Shown: positions 41,803-50,348 of the stretch, in pieces
Layout: each line of letters opens with the position of its first letter
Numbering within the stretch: position 1 is the stretch's first letter
From: Fenollaria sporofastidiosus
GTDB lineage: Bacteria > Bacillota > Clostridia > Tissierellales > Peptoniphilaceae
Assembly (NCBI RefSeq): GCF_943169635.2
Contig: NZ_OW968186.1
Span: 682,001-746,000 of the forward strand
Length of the DNA: 64,000 nt
Direction of reading: 5' to 3'
The notes under the pieces: generated by a model
Databases searched by the model: none
Told to the model about the DNA's origin: nothing
The model's input: the letters and a program-made list of their open reading frames with translations, nothing else
Translations under genes and position numbers: made by a program

Positions 41803-43059
41803 ATGAGGTTTTCTATGAAAAAATTACTTAAAAACAAAAGTTACTTAAGTTATTTTTTTGCAAGCGCTTTGTCGATGGGTGCGTCAAATATTTTGCAGTT
41901 TGCTTTGGCTCTATACATCTTGGATATGACAGGTTCTCCCTTGATTTACGCCTCTATACTTTCTATAATCATAATTCCAAGGATAATATTGACACCCATA
42001 GCTGGTGTTTTAGGTGACAGGCTAAGACGTATAGATATAATGAAGGTTTTAAACTTTGCTCAGGCTCTTCTTATGCTAATATATGCGATATTTGCAATTT
42101 TTTACAAAAATATTTCTCTTATTGCGGTTTACGCTCTTGTAGTTCTTCTTGAGATGATTGAGGTTTTTTACAATGCGGCGGAAAATTCAATACTCGCTGA
42201 GATTATTGATCAGGATCTTATGGAGGAAGCTGTCGCTTTTTCAAAAGTGGATGATGGCATTGTCTATGTGACTACACCTATGCTTGCGGCATTTATCTAC
42301 AAGCAATTTGCTTTGAGTGGATCTTTTATTTTGGTTTGTGCCTTGATGAGTTTAACATTTATTTTGAATTTCTTCATAGAAACGCCTTTTGAAGTCAAGG
42401 GCAATCACGACGGGGAAAATTCTTTTAAAGGCTATTTTACTGATTTTAAAGAAGGTTTAGTTGAGCTAAGCAAAAATAAATTTGCAAAGGTCTTTGTTGT
42501 TGTAGCTCCCTTAATAAATTTTTCTTTTGATGCAGTTTGTTCAGTAATTATAACTTATGTTTTTTTAGAAGTTTTTAAGCTTGATGAATATGTTTATGGC
42601 GTCTATAGAACGATAACTGCATTAGTGAGCATAACTCTACCATTTATTATACTACCTGTAGTTAAAAAATTTAAGCCGCTAAAATTATTGAAGTGTGCTT
42701 CTTTATCTATAGCCACATGCATCTTTTTAATGGGAGCAGCTGTTTACTACGGCAGCTTGGATTTGGAAAATAATGTGATTATTAGCGTTATCTTGATAAC
42801 AATTTTTGACTGCTTAATAATTAGTTCAGTTATGCCGCTTAATATAGCGACACAGGTTTTTTTCCAAAAGAATGTTAAGGATGAGTACAGAAGTAGGATT
42901 TTATCAGTGCTTAGAATGCTTGTTCTATCATCGATACCTCTTGGCAATATGTTTTATGGATTTCTAGCAAATACATTTGAGGCTCATATATGTATCTTTG
43001 TCGGCAGTTTGGCAGTTTTTATAACATATCCACTTATTTTATATCTATCGAGAGAATAA
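41803..43059 (+). CDS. MFS transporter (MFS_3, EntS-like)
   Basis: A 418-residue permease with about 12 helices. The loop GDRLRRIDIMK between helices 2 and 3 is the MFS signature, and the closest branch is the enterobactin-exporter-like MFS_3 set, which also includes macrolide exporters. The start is the ATG at 41803 after AAAGGAGGG; longer frames cross the promoter. It shares an operator with the following DUF3793 gene, which points to a common signal, perhaps iron (inference). Confidence 0.88.
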   Translation: MRFSMKKLLKNKSYLSYFFASALSMGASNILQFALALYILDMTGSPLIYASILSIIIIPRIILTPIAGVLGDRLRRIDIMKVLNFAQALLMLIYAIFAIFYKNISLIAVYALVVLLEMIEVFYNAAENSILAEIIDQDLMEEAVAFSKVDDGIVYVTTPMLAAFIYKQFALSGSFILVCALMSLTFILNFFIETPFEVKGNHDGENSFKGYFTDFKEGLVELSKNKFAKVFVVVAPLINFSFDAVCSVIITYVFLEVFKLDEYVYGVYRTITALVSITLPFIILPVVKKFKPLKLLKCASLSIATCIFLMGAAVYYGSLDLENNVIISVILITIFDCLIISSVMPLNIATQVFFQKNVKDEYRSRILSVLRMLVLSSIPLGNMFYGFLANTFEAHICIFVGSLAVFITYPLILYLSRE

Positions 43060-43065
43060 AAACGC

Positions 43066-43121
43066 TTGACATATTAGTTAGCTTGTGCTAATATATTCTT
43101 AAGTCGTTAGCCCACGCTAAC
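43066..43121 (+). promoter_or_regulatory. Promoter with two GTTAGC-type operators (DUF3793 gene)
   Basis: -35 TTGACA (43066-43071), 17 bases, -10 TAATAT (43089-43094). One operator, GTTAGC-TTGT-GCTAAT, lies at 43077-43092; a second, GTTAGC-CCAC-GCTAAC with further flanking pairing, lies at 43106-43121 just past the start site. The half-site TTAGC recalls the TTAGG half-site of DtxR/IdeR iron regulators. Confidence 0.78.
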
Positions 43122-43154
43122 GCTTTGTAAATATTTATAGAGAGGAAGAGTGCC

Positions 43155-43757
43155 ATGTGCGAGGTGAAGTTTGAGAGCATCTTAGCAAATCACTGCTCAC
43201 CTGTCCTTATGGGGACTAAGCTATCGAATTTAATATCTGTTTCGAAGCAGGACGCAGGTCATGGCGATGAGCTTCTCAAGAAGTACAAAAGTGCATTTAA
43301 GACTTATGGCATTGCCATAGAAATGCTTTGTGAGTGCGACGAGAGAATGCAACTTTTTGTCTACAATGAAGAAAGGCTTAGGAGGCATCTACATAAGGAG
43401 AGTATAGCGAGCTTTCTTATGGACTACGGTTACAGTAGTAGTGACCTAAGTAGCTGTCTAGCTGTGCTTAAGGCTAAGCTTAGACACTTTGAATTTCCTC
43501 ACGAGATTGGTATCTTTTTAGGTTTTCCGCTAGATGATGTCAGAAGCTTTATCGAAAATCAAGGACAAAACTACATCTACTGCTCTTACTGGAAGGTTTA
43601 TCACAATCCCGACCTTGCTAGGCGCACCTTCGACCTATATGACAGGCTCAGAGCCTTTGTTAAGTCTAGGCTCGATGAGGGTGACTCTATCGAGGTAGTA
43701 ATGCGCGATGTTTACAAGAGTTCTAAAGGACTACACGATTTATTGAATGCTTATTAA
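43155..43757 (+). CDS. DUF3793 family protein
   Basis: A 200-residue soluble protein. The C-terminal half holds the family hallmark HEIGIFLGFPLDDVRSFIENQG (quoted: HEIGIFLGFPLDDV) and YCSYWKVYHNP. Seven cysteines are scattered along it, some in CECDE. The function of DUF3793 is unknown; members are common in anaerobic Firmicutes and often lie near flavodoxin or iron genes (from memory). Two operators in its promoter and the shared operator of the MFS gene suggest strong regulation. A 97-base leader separates the promoter from GAGAGG and the ATG. Confidence 0.8.
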   Translation: MCEVKFESILANHCSPVLMGTKLSNLISVSKQDAGHGDELLKKYKSAFKTYGIAIEMLCECDERMQLFVYNEERLRRHLHKESIASFLMDYGYSSSDLSSCLAVLKAKLRHFEFPHEIGIFLGFPLDDVRSFIENQGQNYIYCSYWKVYHNPDLARRTFDLYDRLRAFVKSRLDEGDSIEVVMRDVYKSSKGLHDLLNAY

Positions 43758-43763
43758 TACTTT

Positions 43764-43792
43764 GTGGGTAGAGAGATCTATCCACTTTTTTC
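43764..43792 (+). terminator. Terminator after DUF3793 gene
   Basis: GTGGGTAGA / TCTATCCAC stem (one G-T pair), GAGA loop, T6 tail. Confidence 0.85.
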
Positions 43793-43821
43793 TTGCTATT
43801 ATCACGAATTCATTATATAAT
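43793..43821 (+). promoter_or_regulatory. Promoter of response regulator-folC
   Basis: TTGCTA (43793-43798), 17-base spacer, TATAAT (43816-43821). Confidence 0.7.
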
Positions 43822-43838
43822 TATCTTGAGGTGTTCTT

Positions 43839-44510
43839 ATGATATTGATAGTTGAAGACGATAAAGACATAAACAATTTAATTAAGGAGCTCTTAGGAGA
43901 GCGTGGGTTTGAAACGAAGCAGGTCTTTGATGGGGCTGAAGCGGTTGACTACCTAAAGAATAATGAGGTGGACTTGATGCTTTTGGACCTTATGATGCCT
44001 AAGCTTATGGGTGAGGACGTGATTAACTATGTAAGAAGCCGTGGTATGAAGATGCCTATCATAGTTTTATCTGCGAAGATTGACAAGGCGACTAGGCTTG
44101 GCTGCCTTGACCTTGGCTGCGACGATTTCATTATGAAGCCTTTTGATACTGATGAGCTTATAAGTCGTGTGAGGGCTCAGCTAAGGCGCTCTAATGCATA
44201 CAACAGACTCGGCGAGAAGGCTGTGCGCTTCGAGGACTTCTACCTTGACAATGACAACAACGTCATAAGCTTTAAGGAAGTGCCCCTTAATTTAACGCGC
44301 ATGGAGTACAAGCTATTAAGACTATTGATTGAAAATCCTAAAAAAGTTTTCACAAAGGAGAACCTGTATAGATCTGTTTGGGAAGATGACATCTACTCAG
44401 ACAACACCATCAACGTGCATATATCAAACCTCAGAAATAAACTAAAGGAGATTGACCCGGATCATAAGTACATAAAGACTGTTTGGTCCATAGGTTATAT
44501 ATTGAAATGA
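43839..44510 (+). CDS. OmpR-family response regulator, orphan
   Basis: 223 residues: receiver domain (Asp50 phosphorylation site in LLDLMMPK, acidic pair Glu6-Asp7-Asp8, Lys in FIMKPF) and a winged-helix DNA-binding domain with NTINVHISNLRNKL. No histidine kinase gene adjoins; folC overlaps its stop codon instead. It may work with a distant kinase or be controlled by acetyl phosphate (inference). GAGGTG precedes the ATG. Confidence 0.93.
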   Translation: MILIVEDDKDINNLIKELLGERGFETKQVFDGAEAVDYLKNNEVDLMLLDLMMPKLMGEDVINYVRSRGMKMPIIVLSAKIDKATRLGCLDLGCDDFIMKPFDTDELISRVRAQLRRSNAYNRLGEKAVRFEDFYLDNDNNVISFKEVPLNLTRMEYKLLRLLIENPKKVFTKENLYRSVWEDDIYSDNTINVHISNLRNKLKEIDPDHKYIKTVWSIGYILK

Positions 44511-45793
44511 TAAATTATTTTGAAAAGGCAAGCGAGATACTTGACGGGCTCTATGGCACGGCTAAGCGCAAGCGTGACATGACTAGCAATGAGAACATGA
44601 AGAGGCTTGTGGAGATTTTTGGGATAGATCTAAGTAAGCTTAACGTGATTCATGTCGCAGGTACTGTTGGCAAGGGCTCGTTTTGCATAATTTTGGACAA
44701 TATTTTACGCGAGGCGGGACTCAAAACTGGCCTCTATGTAGGACCATCGATAGAGGGTATGAACGACAGAATACGCATAAACGGCGCCTTCATACCACCA
44801 GAAAAGTTCTACACTTACCTAAAAACTATAGTTGACAAGATTACAGAGCTCGAGATCAACTGCATCTACTTCGAGGTAGTCACTCTCATCGCTCTTATGT
44901 ACTTTGCTGACGAAGGAGTGGACTTTGCCATCGTCGAAGTGGGGGTTGGCGGTCTATATGACTCGACAAACTGCTTTTCTACAAAGGCTGCGGACGTCAT
45001 AATGAAGGTTGACTACGACCATCAGAATGTGCTTGGCAACACTTTGGAAGAGATTGCCTTCAACAAGGCAGGCATCATCATGCCGTTTGATACGGTCTAC
45101 GTTTATCCTCAAGGGGACAATGTCATAGAAGTCATTAAGGACGAGGCGAAGAAGGTTGATGCGAAGGTAAAGCTTATGCCAGCTGATGTAGATGTAGAAA
45201 AAACTGATACAAAGACAAGCTTTATATATGATGGCGAGGAGTACACTGTAAGCCTTGCAGGCGCCTTTCAAGCGACAAACGCGGCCATGGCTGTGTGGGT
45301 AGCAAAGGACCTTGCCACAAGGTTTAGACTCGATATAGATGATGAGGCTATAAGGAAGGGCTTAGGCGAAGTAAAGTGGCCTTGCCGCATAGAGACTTTG
45401 AAGGAAAAGCCATACATCATCATAGACGGCGCGCACAACGAGATAAGCGCTGCTGAGCTAAAAAACTACCTAATGAGTCTTGGCAAGAGGGTCATAATGA
45501 TTACTTCGTTTTTGAAGGATAAGGACTACAGGAAGGTCTTCCAAACTTTCGAGGGTTTGAAGGCAGACTTTATACTAACGAGCCTTGTCTTCAAAGGCAG
45601 AGACTTTGAGTTCGAAAAGCTTGAGGAGGCCATAGGCGAAAGAGACGGCATCTACTTTATCAAAGACAACAAAGAGGCATACGAGAAGGCGCTTGAGCTA
45701 TATACAGATGACTCGGTGATAGTTGTTGCAGGCTCACTCTACCTTGCGAGCGTTTTCAGAGATTTAATCACAGGAGAAAAGCATTATAATTAA
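44507..45793 (+). CDS. folC: Folylpolyglutamate synthase family (Mur-ligase fold)
   Basis: A 428-residue ATP-dependent ligase. The P-loop is HVAGTVGKGS, followed by EVGVGGLYDSTN and the C-terminal-domain start DGAHNEIS. FolC adds glutamate to tetrahydrofolate and often also makes dihydrofolate. The normal P-loop GTNGKGS has Val for Asn here. The start overlaps the response-regulator stop as ATGA, an odd pairing for a folate gene. A FolC-like ligase with another substrate is possible. Confidence 0.85.
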   Translation: MINYFEKASEILDGLYGTAKRKRDMTSNENMKRLVEIFGIDLSKLNVIHVAGTVGKGSFCIILDNILREAGLKTGLYVGPSIEGMNDRIRINGAFIPPEKFYTYLKTIVDKITELEINCIYFEVVTLIALMYFADEGVDFAIVEVGVGGLYDSTNCFSTKAADVIMKVDYDHQNVLGNTLEEIAFNKAGIIMPFDTVYVYPQGDNVIEVIKDEAKKVDAKVKLMPADVDVEKTDTKTSFIYDGEEYTVSLAGAFQATNAAMAVWVAKDLATRFRLDIDDEAIRKGLGEVKWPCRIETLKEKPYIIIDGAHNEISAAELKNYLMSLGKRVIMITSFLKDKDYRKVFQTFEGLKADFILTSLVFKGRDFEFEKLEEAIGERDGIYFIKDNKEAYEKALELYTDDSVIVVAGSLYLASVFRDLITGEKHYN

Positions 45794-45829
45794 CGAACCT
45801 GGGTATATAGTCTAAGAAGGGGTGATTAG

Positions 45830-46354
45830 ATGAAATTAGTATTTTTGATAGGCTCACAAAGAGAGGGCTCACTGAATAAACTATTAGCAAGGGAAGTAGA
45901 GAAGGAATTTGGTGATTACGAGATCGTTGAGTACTACCCAAACGATTTTAAAATGTTCAATGGGGATCTTGAGAAGCCAGAAGAAGCTTGGATAAAGAAG
46001 ATTAGAGAGGACATAAGAGAGGCAGAAGGAGTCATCATCGCTTCACCTGAGTATAACTACTCAGTTCCAGGAACAGTTAAGAACATGATAGACTGGCTAT
46101 CGAGACCAAATGATGAAGGTAAGTACCTTATAGGCGGCAAGAAATTTGCTCTACTAGGAGTGACTATGGGGCTTGATGCAACAAGGCTTGCACAAAAAGA
46201 ATTAACAGCAATTCTTCATCAACTAGGAGCACATATTGATACTAAGAATATGATCAGCGTGCCATTCGCCGATGCACAAGGTAAGTTCGTAGAGGAGAAC
46301 AAAGAGAGAATAAAGAACTTCGCTGATAAGTTTAAAAAGTTTATTAAGGCTTAA
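45830..46354 (+). CDS. NADPH-dependent FMN reductase-like flavoprotein
   Basis: 174 residues with the flavodoxin-like fold: FLIGSQREGSLNKLLAR binds FMN phosphate and ASPEYNYSVPGTVKNMIDW is the family signature. It reduces FMN, quinones or azo compounds with NAD(P)H. AAGGGGTG lies before the ATG. It is 36 bases after folC and may be in the same transcript. Confidence 0.92.
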   Translation: MKLVFLIGSQREGSLNKLLAREVEKEFGDYEIVEYYPNDFKMFNGDLEKPEEAWIKKIREDIREAEGVIIASPEYNYSVPGTVKNMIDWLSRPNDEGKYLIGGKKFALLGVTMGLDATRLAQKELTAILHQLGAHIDTKNMISVPFADAQGKFVEENKERIKNFADKFKKFIKA

Positions 46355-46362
46355 AGCTATGC

Positions 46363-46396
46363 ATATAGAGCTGCGCGGTGCGGCTCTATTTTTATA
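46363..46396 (+). terminator. Terminator after FMN reductase gene
   Basis: TAGAGCTGC / GCGGCTCTA stem (one G-T pair), followed by TTTTTAT. Confidence 0.8.
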
Positions 46397-46458
46397 TGAG
46401 AAGTGACAAAGTTCTATGCAAATTATTTATTAAAATTATGTAAAAGAGGTGCAAAATA

Positions 46459-46467
46459 TGTTATAAT
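46459..46467 (+). promoter_or_regulatory. Extended -10 promoter of LtaS-like gene
   Basis: TGTTATAAT (TGn-TATAAT), 46 bases before the GTG start. Confidence 0.6.
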
Positions 46468-46512
46468 TAAACATAGTTAATTAAGCCTAACGGCACAAAG
46501 GAGACGAATGAA

Positions 46513-49068
46513 GTGAAAGACAAAAAGCTGAATATAGTTTTCGGCATCATATTTTTAATAAATGCAATTTTTTATTACAACGTATATATATACAAGGTAG
46601 CTTTGGAATTAAGACCAAGGCTTATTTTATTGCTCGCAGCAGTAGTACTAACATCTATGATAGACATATCAGTCCTACTTGCCTTCAAGAGTAAGACATA
46701 TAAGGTGGTAGTCGCCTCTCTTATAGGGCTACTAAGAGTTGCAGCAAGCATATTCTACGCAGAGTTTGCGAATTTTGACATACTTTCTAGAACAGGTCAA
46801 GCCAAGGAACTTAAGGGTGTTGGCACAGAGATCATGCACAAGTTCAACATCTTCCTACTTATCATTTGCATACTTACACTAGTAAACATATATTTGATAA
46901 TAAGCGCGCGCATAAGAAAGAGAGACGAAAAGTATAAAGACACTATATTTGAGATAGCGTTTAGGTGCGTTATCTCACTTATCATAGCAGGCATACTTGT
47001 AGTCGTACCGCAAAGCTTTGCCAAGGGCATCTTCGGTACAGAGCTCTTCTCAAGCATCGCTCTAAGCAATATTAAAAGAGAGCTTGCAGAGAAAGAGATG
47101 CATGATGAGGGTATTGAGGACGACATAGCCCTACAATTTAGCAAAAGAGAGTTTAAAAATAATGAGTTCACTGGCATTGCCAAAGATAAAAACATCATCA
47201 TAATTCAGTGCGAGAGCTTGCAAAATACCTTCGTAGGTAGAGAGTATAACGGCCAAGAAATCACACCATTTATGAACAAGCTCATCAAGGAGAAGGGCAG
47301 CATCTACTTTGACAACTACTTCGAACTTCTAGGCATGGGCAACACCTCAGACGCCGAGTTCGTCTCAACAAACGGTATATTCCCGTCTCTGAACGGACAG
47401 TCATACAAGCTCTTCGAAGACAACGAGCACTACGGACTACTCAAGTCTTCAAAGGATTACGGCTACACTAGCATGGCGTTTCACGGCAATGTTGGAAAGT
47501 TCTACGATAGAGAGCATTTCTACAAGAAGATGGGCATAGAAAAAATCTATCTTGGAGAAGACTTCAAGCAAGATGAAATCATCAACATGGGTCTGTCAGA
47601 CAAGTCATTTTTCAAGCAATCCATAGAAAAGTACAAAGAACTAGCACCAAAGAATGAGAAGTTCTTCTCACTCATGGTTACGCTTACAACACATACACCA
47701 TTCATACTGCCAGATGAGCTCTCACATATCAAGCCGAAGGCAGGCGATGAAGACGACTTCGTGTATAAGTATGCAAAGTGTGCAAGGTACACAGACGAGG
47801 CTATCGAAGACTTTTTCAAGGACTTAGATGAGATAGGTCTACTAAAGGATTGCGTCATCGCTATATATGGAGACCACCATGCAATGTCAGTTAAGAACCC
47901 AGACCAGCTAAACTCAATTACAAAGTGGCTAGGTAGAGAGATTGACTACGACGAGATGATGAACATCCCATTATTAATAAGAGTGCCAGGACTTGATAAG
48001 AACGTTCAAAGGCACAACATAGGAAGCCAGCTAGACCTATATGCAACACTTTTAAACCTACTAGGCTGGGACAGAACTAAGTATCCAAACATGGGCATAG
48101 ACCTACTTGGAGATGATGAAGAGACAGAAAATAACGTCGTCTTCCCACAAACACACTTACTTAAAGGAAGCTTCATTACTAAGGACAAACTATTTGAGTA
48201 TCCAAGAGACAGAGTCTTCGAGCACGGCCGCTATATTAACAGAAAAACAAGAGAAGTACTGAATGTAGAAGATGCAAGAGAGCTTTCCAAAAGAGCGGTC
48301 ATCACTACAGATTACTCATACAGCCTTATGAAGTCAAACTCACTTATGAACCTAATCAAAGCACCAGAGAAGCTTGCATCAGATAAAACCATACTCATGG
48401 GTGGAGGCGAGCTAGAAGGTCTTGCAAGAAGCAACGTCCTTGACGCCTTCGAGTACAACTACAAAAGAGGAAAACGTAAGTTCGAAGTTGACCTTTCCAA
48501 GACCACAGACGGTAAATATGTTGGACTAGAAGACTGGGACGGCATCATAAGAAGGTTCTTCGTTACTAAAGATACAAAGATGCCAGAAGTCAAGAGACTT
48601 AGCTACGAAGAGTTTAAAAATCTTGTGCCACTACGCGATCGCAAAGCCATCGACCTAGATGTGCTAGCAGGCTTTATGAACGAAAAACAAGATACAGAAG
48701 TCTTCATATGTACAAAAGACGATACCAAAGAGCTACTTAGCTATATAAAAGAAAACTACGAAGGACTTATGAAGCGCTTAACAGTAGAAGTTCACAGTAA
48801 AGACGAGTACAAGAGTGCAAACGATTTTGGCTTTAAAAACATTGTCTATAGCCTAGAAAACGCAAAAGACATAGACCTTGAGCTCAAAGAGATAAAAGAC
48901 TTCAAGCTCACAGCCATCGCTTTGGATGCATCAAAGCTAGATGAAGAGACTGCGAAAAAATTAGTAGCAAGCGGTCACAAAGTCTACGCATATAAAGTCA
49001 ATACCAACGAGCTAGCAGAGAAATTATTCACTCTTGGCATCACAGCCATATACACAGATAAGCTATAA
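46513..49068 (+). CDS. LtaS-like phosphoglycerol transferase with degenerate GDPD-like C-terminal domain
   Basis: An 851-residue protein. Five N-terminal helices (to about residue 185) precede an extracellular sulfatase-fold domain (~220-560): Glu234 in IQCES, nucleophile Thr278 in GNTSDAEF, and YGDHH near 456. This is the LTA synthase pattern that polymerises glycerol phosphate from phosphatidylglycerol. From about residue 625 a second domain resembles glycerophosphodiester phosphodiesterase (NVLDAFEYNYKRG, FEVDLSKTTDGKYVG, GHKVYAYKVNT, GITAIYTD). The GDPD catalytic HRG and HD motifs are replaced (GGGE and EDWD), so it may bind rather than cleave polymer. The GTG start follows AAAGGAG. Confidence 0.85.
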   Translation: MKDKKLNIVFGIIFLINAIFYYNVYIYKVALELRPRLILLLAAVVLTSMIDISVLLAFKSKTYKVVVASLIGLLRVAASIFYAEFANFDILSRTGQAKELKGVGTEIMHKFNIFLLIICILTLVNIYLIISARIRKRDEKYKDTIFEIAFRCVISLIIAGILVVVPQSFAKGIFGTELFSSIALSNIKRELAEKEMHDEGIEDDIALQFSKREFKNNEFTGIAKDKNIIIIQCESLQNTFVGREYNGQEITPFMNKLIKEKGSIYFDNYFELLGMGNTSDAEFVSTNGIFPSLNGQSYKLFEDNEHYGLLKSSKDYGYTSMAFHGNVGKFYDREHFYKKMGIEKIYLGEDFKQDEIINMGLSDKSFFKQSIEKYKELAPKNEKFFSLMVTLTTHTPFILPDELSHIKPKAGDEDDFVYKYAKCARYTDEAIEDFFKDLDEIGLLKDCVIAIYGDHHAMSVKNPDQLNSITKWLGREIDYDEMMNIPLLIRVPGLDKNVQRHNIGSQLDLYATLLNLLGWDRTKYPNMGIDLLGDDEETENNVVFPQTHLLKGSFITKDKLFEYPRDRVFEHGRYINRKTREVLNVEDARELSKRAVITTDYSYSLMKSNSLMNLIKAPEKLASDKTILMGGGELEGLARSNVLDAFEYNYKRGKRKFEVDLSKTTDGKYVGLEDWDGIIRRFFVTKDTKMPEVKRLSYEEFKNLVPLRDRKAIDLDVLAGFMNEKQDTEVFICTKDDTKELLSYIKENYEGLMKRLTVEVHSKDEYKSANDFGFKNIVYSLENAKDIDLELKEIKDFKLTAIALDASKLDEETAKKLVASGHKVYAYKVNTNELAEKLFTLGITAIYTDKL

Positions 49069-49102
49069 GCTTAACAAAATCTTAACAAAATTATAAAGAG
49101 TA

Positions 49103-49131
49103 TTGAAAAACATTGTACCTTGTAATATAAT
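49103..49131 (+). promoter_or_regulatory. Promoter of LCP gene
   Basis: TTGAAA (49103-49108), 17-base spacer, TATAAT (49126-49131). Confidence 0.75.
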
Positions 49132-49156
49132 ATGAGAGTACAAAAGGAGAATGATT

Positions 49157-50161
49157 ATGAGAAAGAAATTTGTCATTTCCTTCATCGTTGCGCTTATAGC
49201 ATTCAGCTTTGTTTTTTACAAGGCACAAAAGAAGCTAGACAGCGGTGCAGGACTTAATAAGAATATAGAAAACACAGAAAATGAAGACGCACACGAGGAG
49301 AACAAAGAGAGCGAAGAAGAGCTAAACCCTGTCTTCCCCGACGACCAAAAAGTGCTTAAAGAAGAGCACGGCAACGAACTTTGCTTCATACTTATGGGTA
49401 TAGACAAAAGAGACGCAGGACAACAAGAGATGAAGGGACAAAGATCAGACACTATGATGCTATGCAAAGTAAACTTCGACGACGGCTCAATCAAGATGCT
49501 AAGCCTTCCTCGTGACAGCATAGTAAAAATTAGAGGCAAAGACGATAAATTAACACACGCTCACTCATACGGAGGACCAGCACTAACACTTAAAGCAGTT
49601 AGAGATTGGTTAAAGCTCGACGTTCGTTACTACGTAAGAGTTGACTACAAAGCAGTTGAAGAGCTAGTAGGTATAGTTGGAGGCGTTGAGTTTGACGTGC
49701 CAGTCGATATGAACTACCACGACACAACAAAAGGTAACGAACTACACATCAACATTAAGAAAGGCAAGCAAACCATCACCAAAGACAATGTCATAGGTCT
49801 ACTAAGATTTAGAAAAGGCTACAACGACGGCAAGTATGGCGTGCAAGACTATGGTAGACAAAAGACACAACAAGACTTTTTGAAAGCACTTGCAAAGAAG
49901 ATGCTTAGACCAGAAAATATATTGAAGATAGGATCAATTTGGAAGACAATCAACAAAAATGTTAAGACAAACATCCCAGGAGGAACCATCGCAACATCCA
50001 TCTTGCAAGCCGGCATAGGTAGAGTACACGCAGATAAGATGGAAACCGCTTCACTTATAGGAACTGAAGGTCATATTGGAAAGCTTAGTGCACAAAAAAT
50101 TCCTCAAAAAGAAATTGATGAGAAGGTGTATCCTTGGTTTGGAGATTATAAGTTTAGATAA
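49157..50161 (+). CDS. LytR-CpsA-Psr family phosphotransferase
   Basis: A 334-residue membrane-anchored enzyme: one N-terminal helix, an acidic linker, then the LCP domain with GIDKRD, QRSDTMML, SLPRDS and LLRFRKGYNDGKYGVQDYGRQK (partly quoted), whose arginines and aspartates hold the polyprenyl pyrophosphate. LCP enzymes attach teichoic acids or capsule to peptidoglycan. The ATG at 49157 has AAAAGGAGA 8 bases upstream. The location after the LtaS-like gene fits wall-polymer work. Confidence 0.92.
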   Translation: MRKKFVISFIVALIAFSFVFYKAQKKLDSGAGLNKNIENTENEDAHEENKESEEELNPVFPDDQKVLKEEHGNELCFILMGIDKRDAGQQEMKGQRSDTMMLCKVNFDDGSIKMLSLPRDSIVKIRGKDDKLTHAHSYGGPALTLKAVRDWLKLDVRYYVRVDYKAVEELVGIVGGVEFDVPVDMNYHDTTKGNELHINIKKGKQTITKDNVIGLLRFRKGYNDGKYGVQDYGRQKTQQDFLKALAKKMLRPENILKIGSIWKTINKNVKTNIPGGTIATSILQAGIGRVHADKMETASLIGTEGHIGKLSAQKIPQKEIDEKVYPWFGDYKFR

Positions 50162-50162
50162 T

Positions 50163-50189
50163 AAGAAGGCGAGAGAGCCTTCTTTTTTT
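50163..50189 (+). terminator. Terminator after LCP gene
   Basis: Perfect AAGAAGGC / GCCTTCTT stem with GAGAGA loop and a T tail. Confidence 0.9.
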
Positions 50190-50272
50190 GCGCAAAATAT
50201 ATTTAAAGTTTTCATCGCTTCATCACATAAAAATATATGAACAAATCTTAACAAATTATTTATATTTTACTA

Positions 50273-50301
50273 TTGTCATCTGCCACTATATGTAGTATAA
50301 T
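50273..50301 (+). promoter_or_regulatory. nrdDG promoter with NrdR-like box
   Basis: TTGTCA (50273-50278), 17 bases, TATAAT (50296-50301). The spacer contains CCACTATATGTAGTAT (50283-50298), close to the NrdR box ACACTATATATAGTGT. A bound NrdR would cover the -10. Only one box is evident, where NrdR usually uses two. Confidence 0.72.
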
Positions 50302-50348
50302 AATAATTGCAATAAGGAGAAGCAATCAAAATATTGTGGAGGTAAAAG

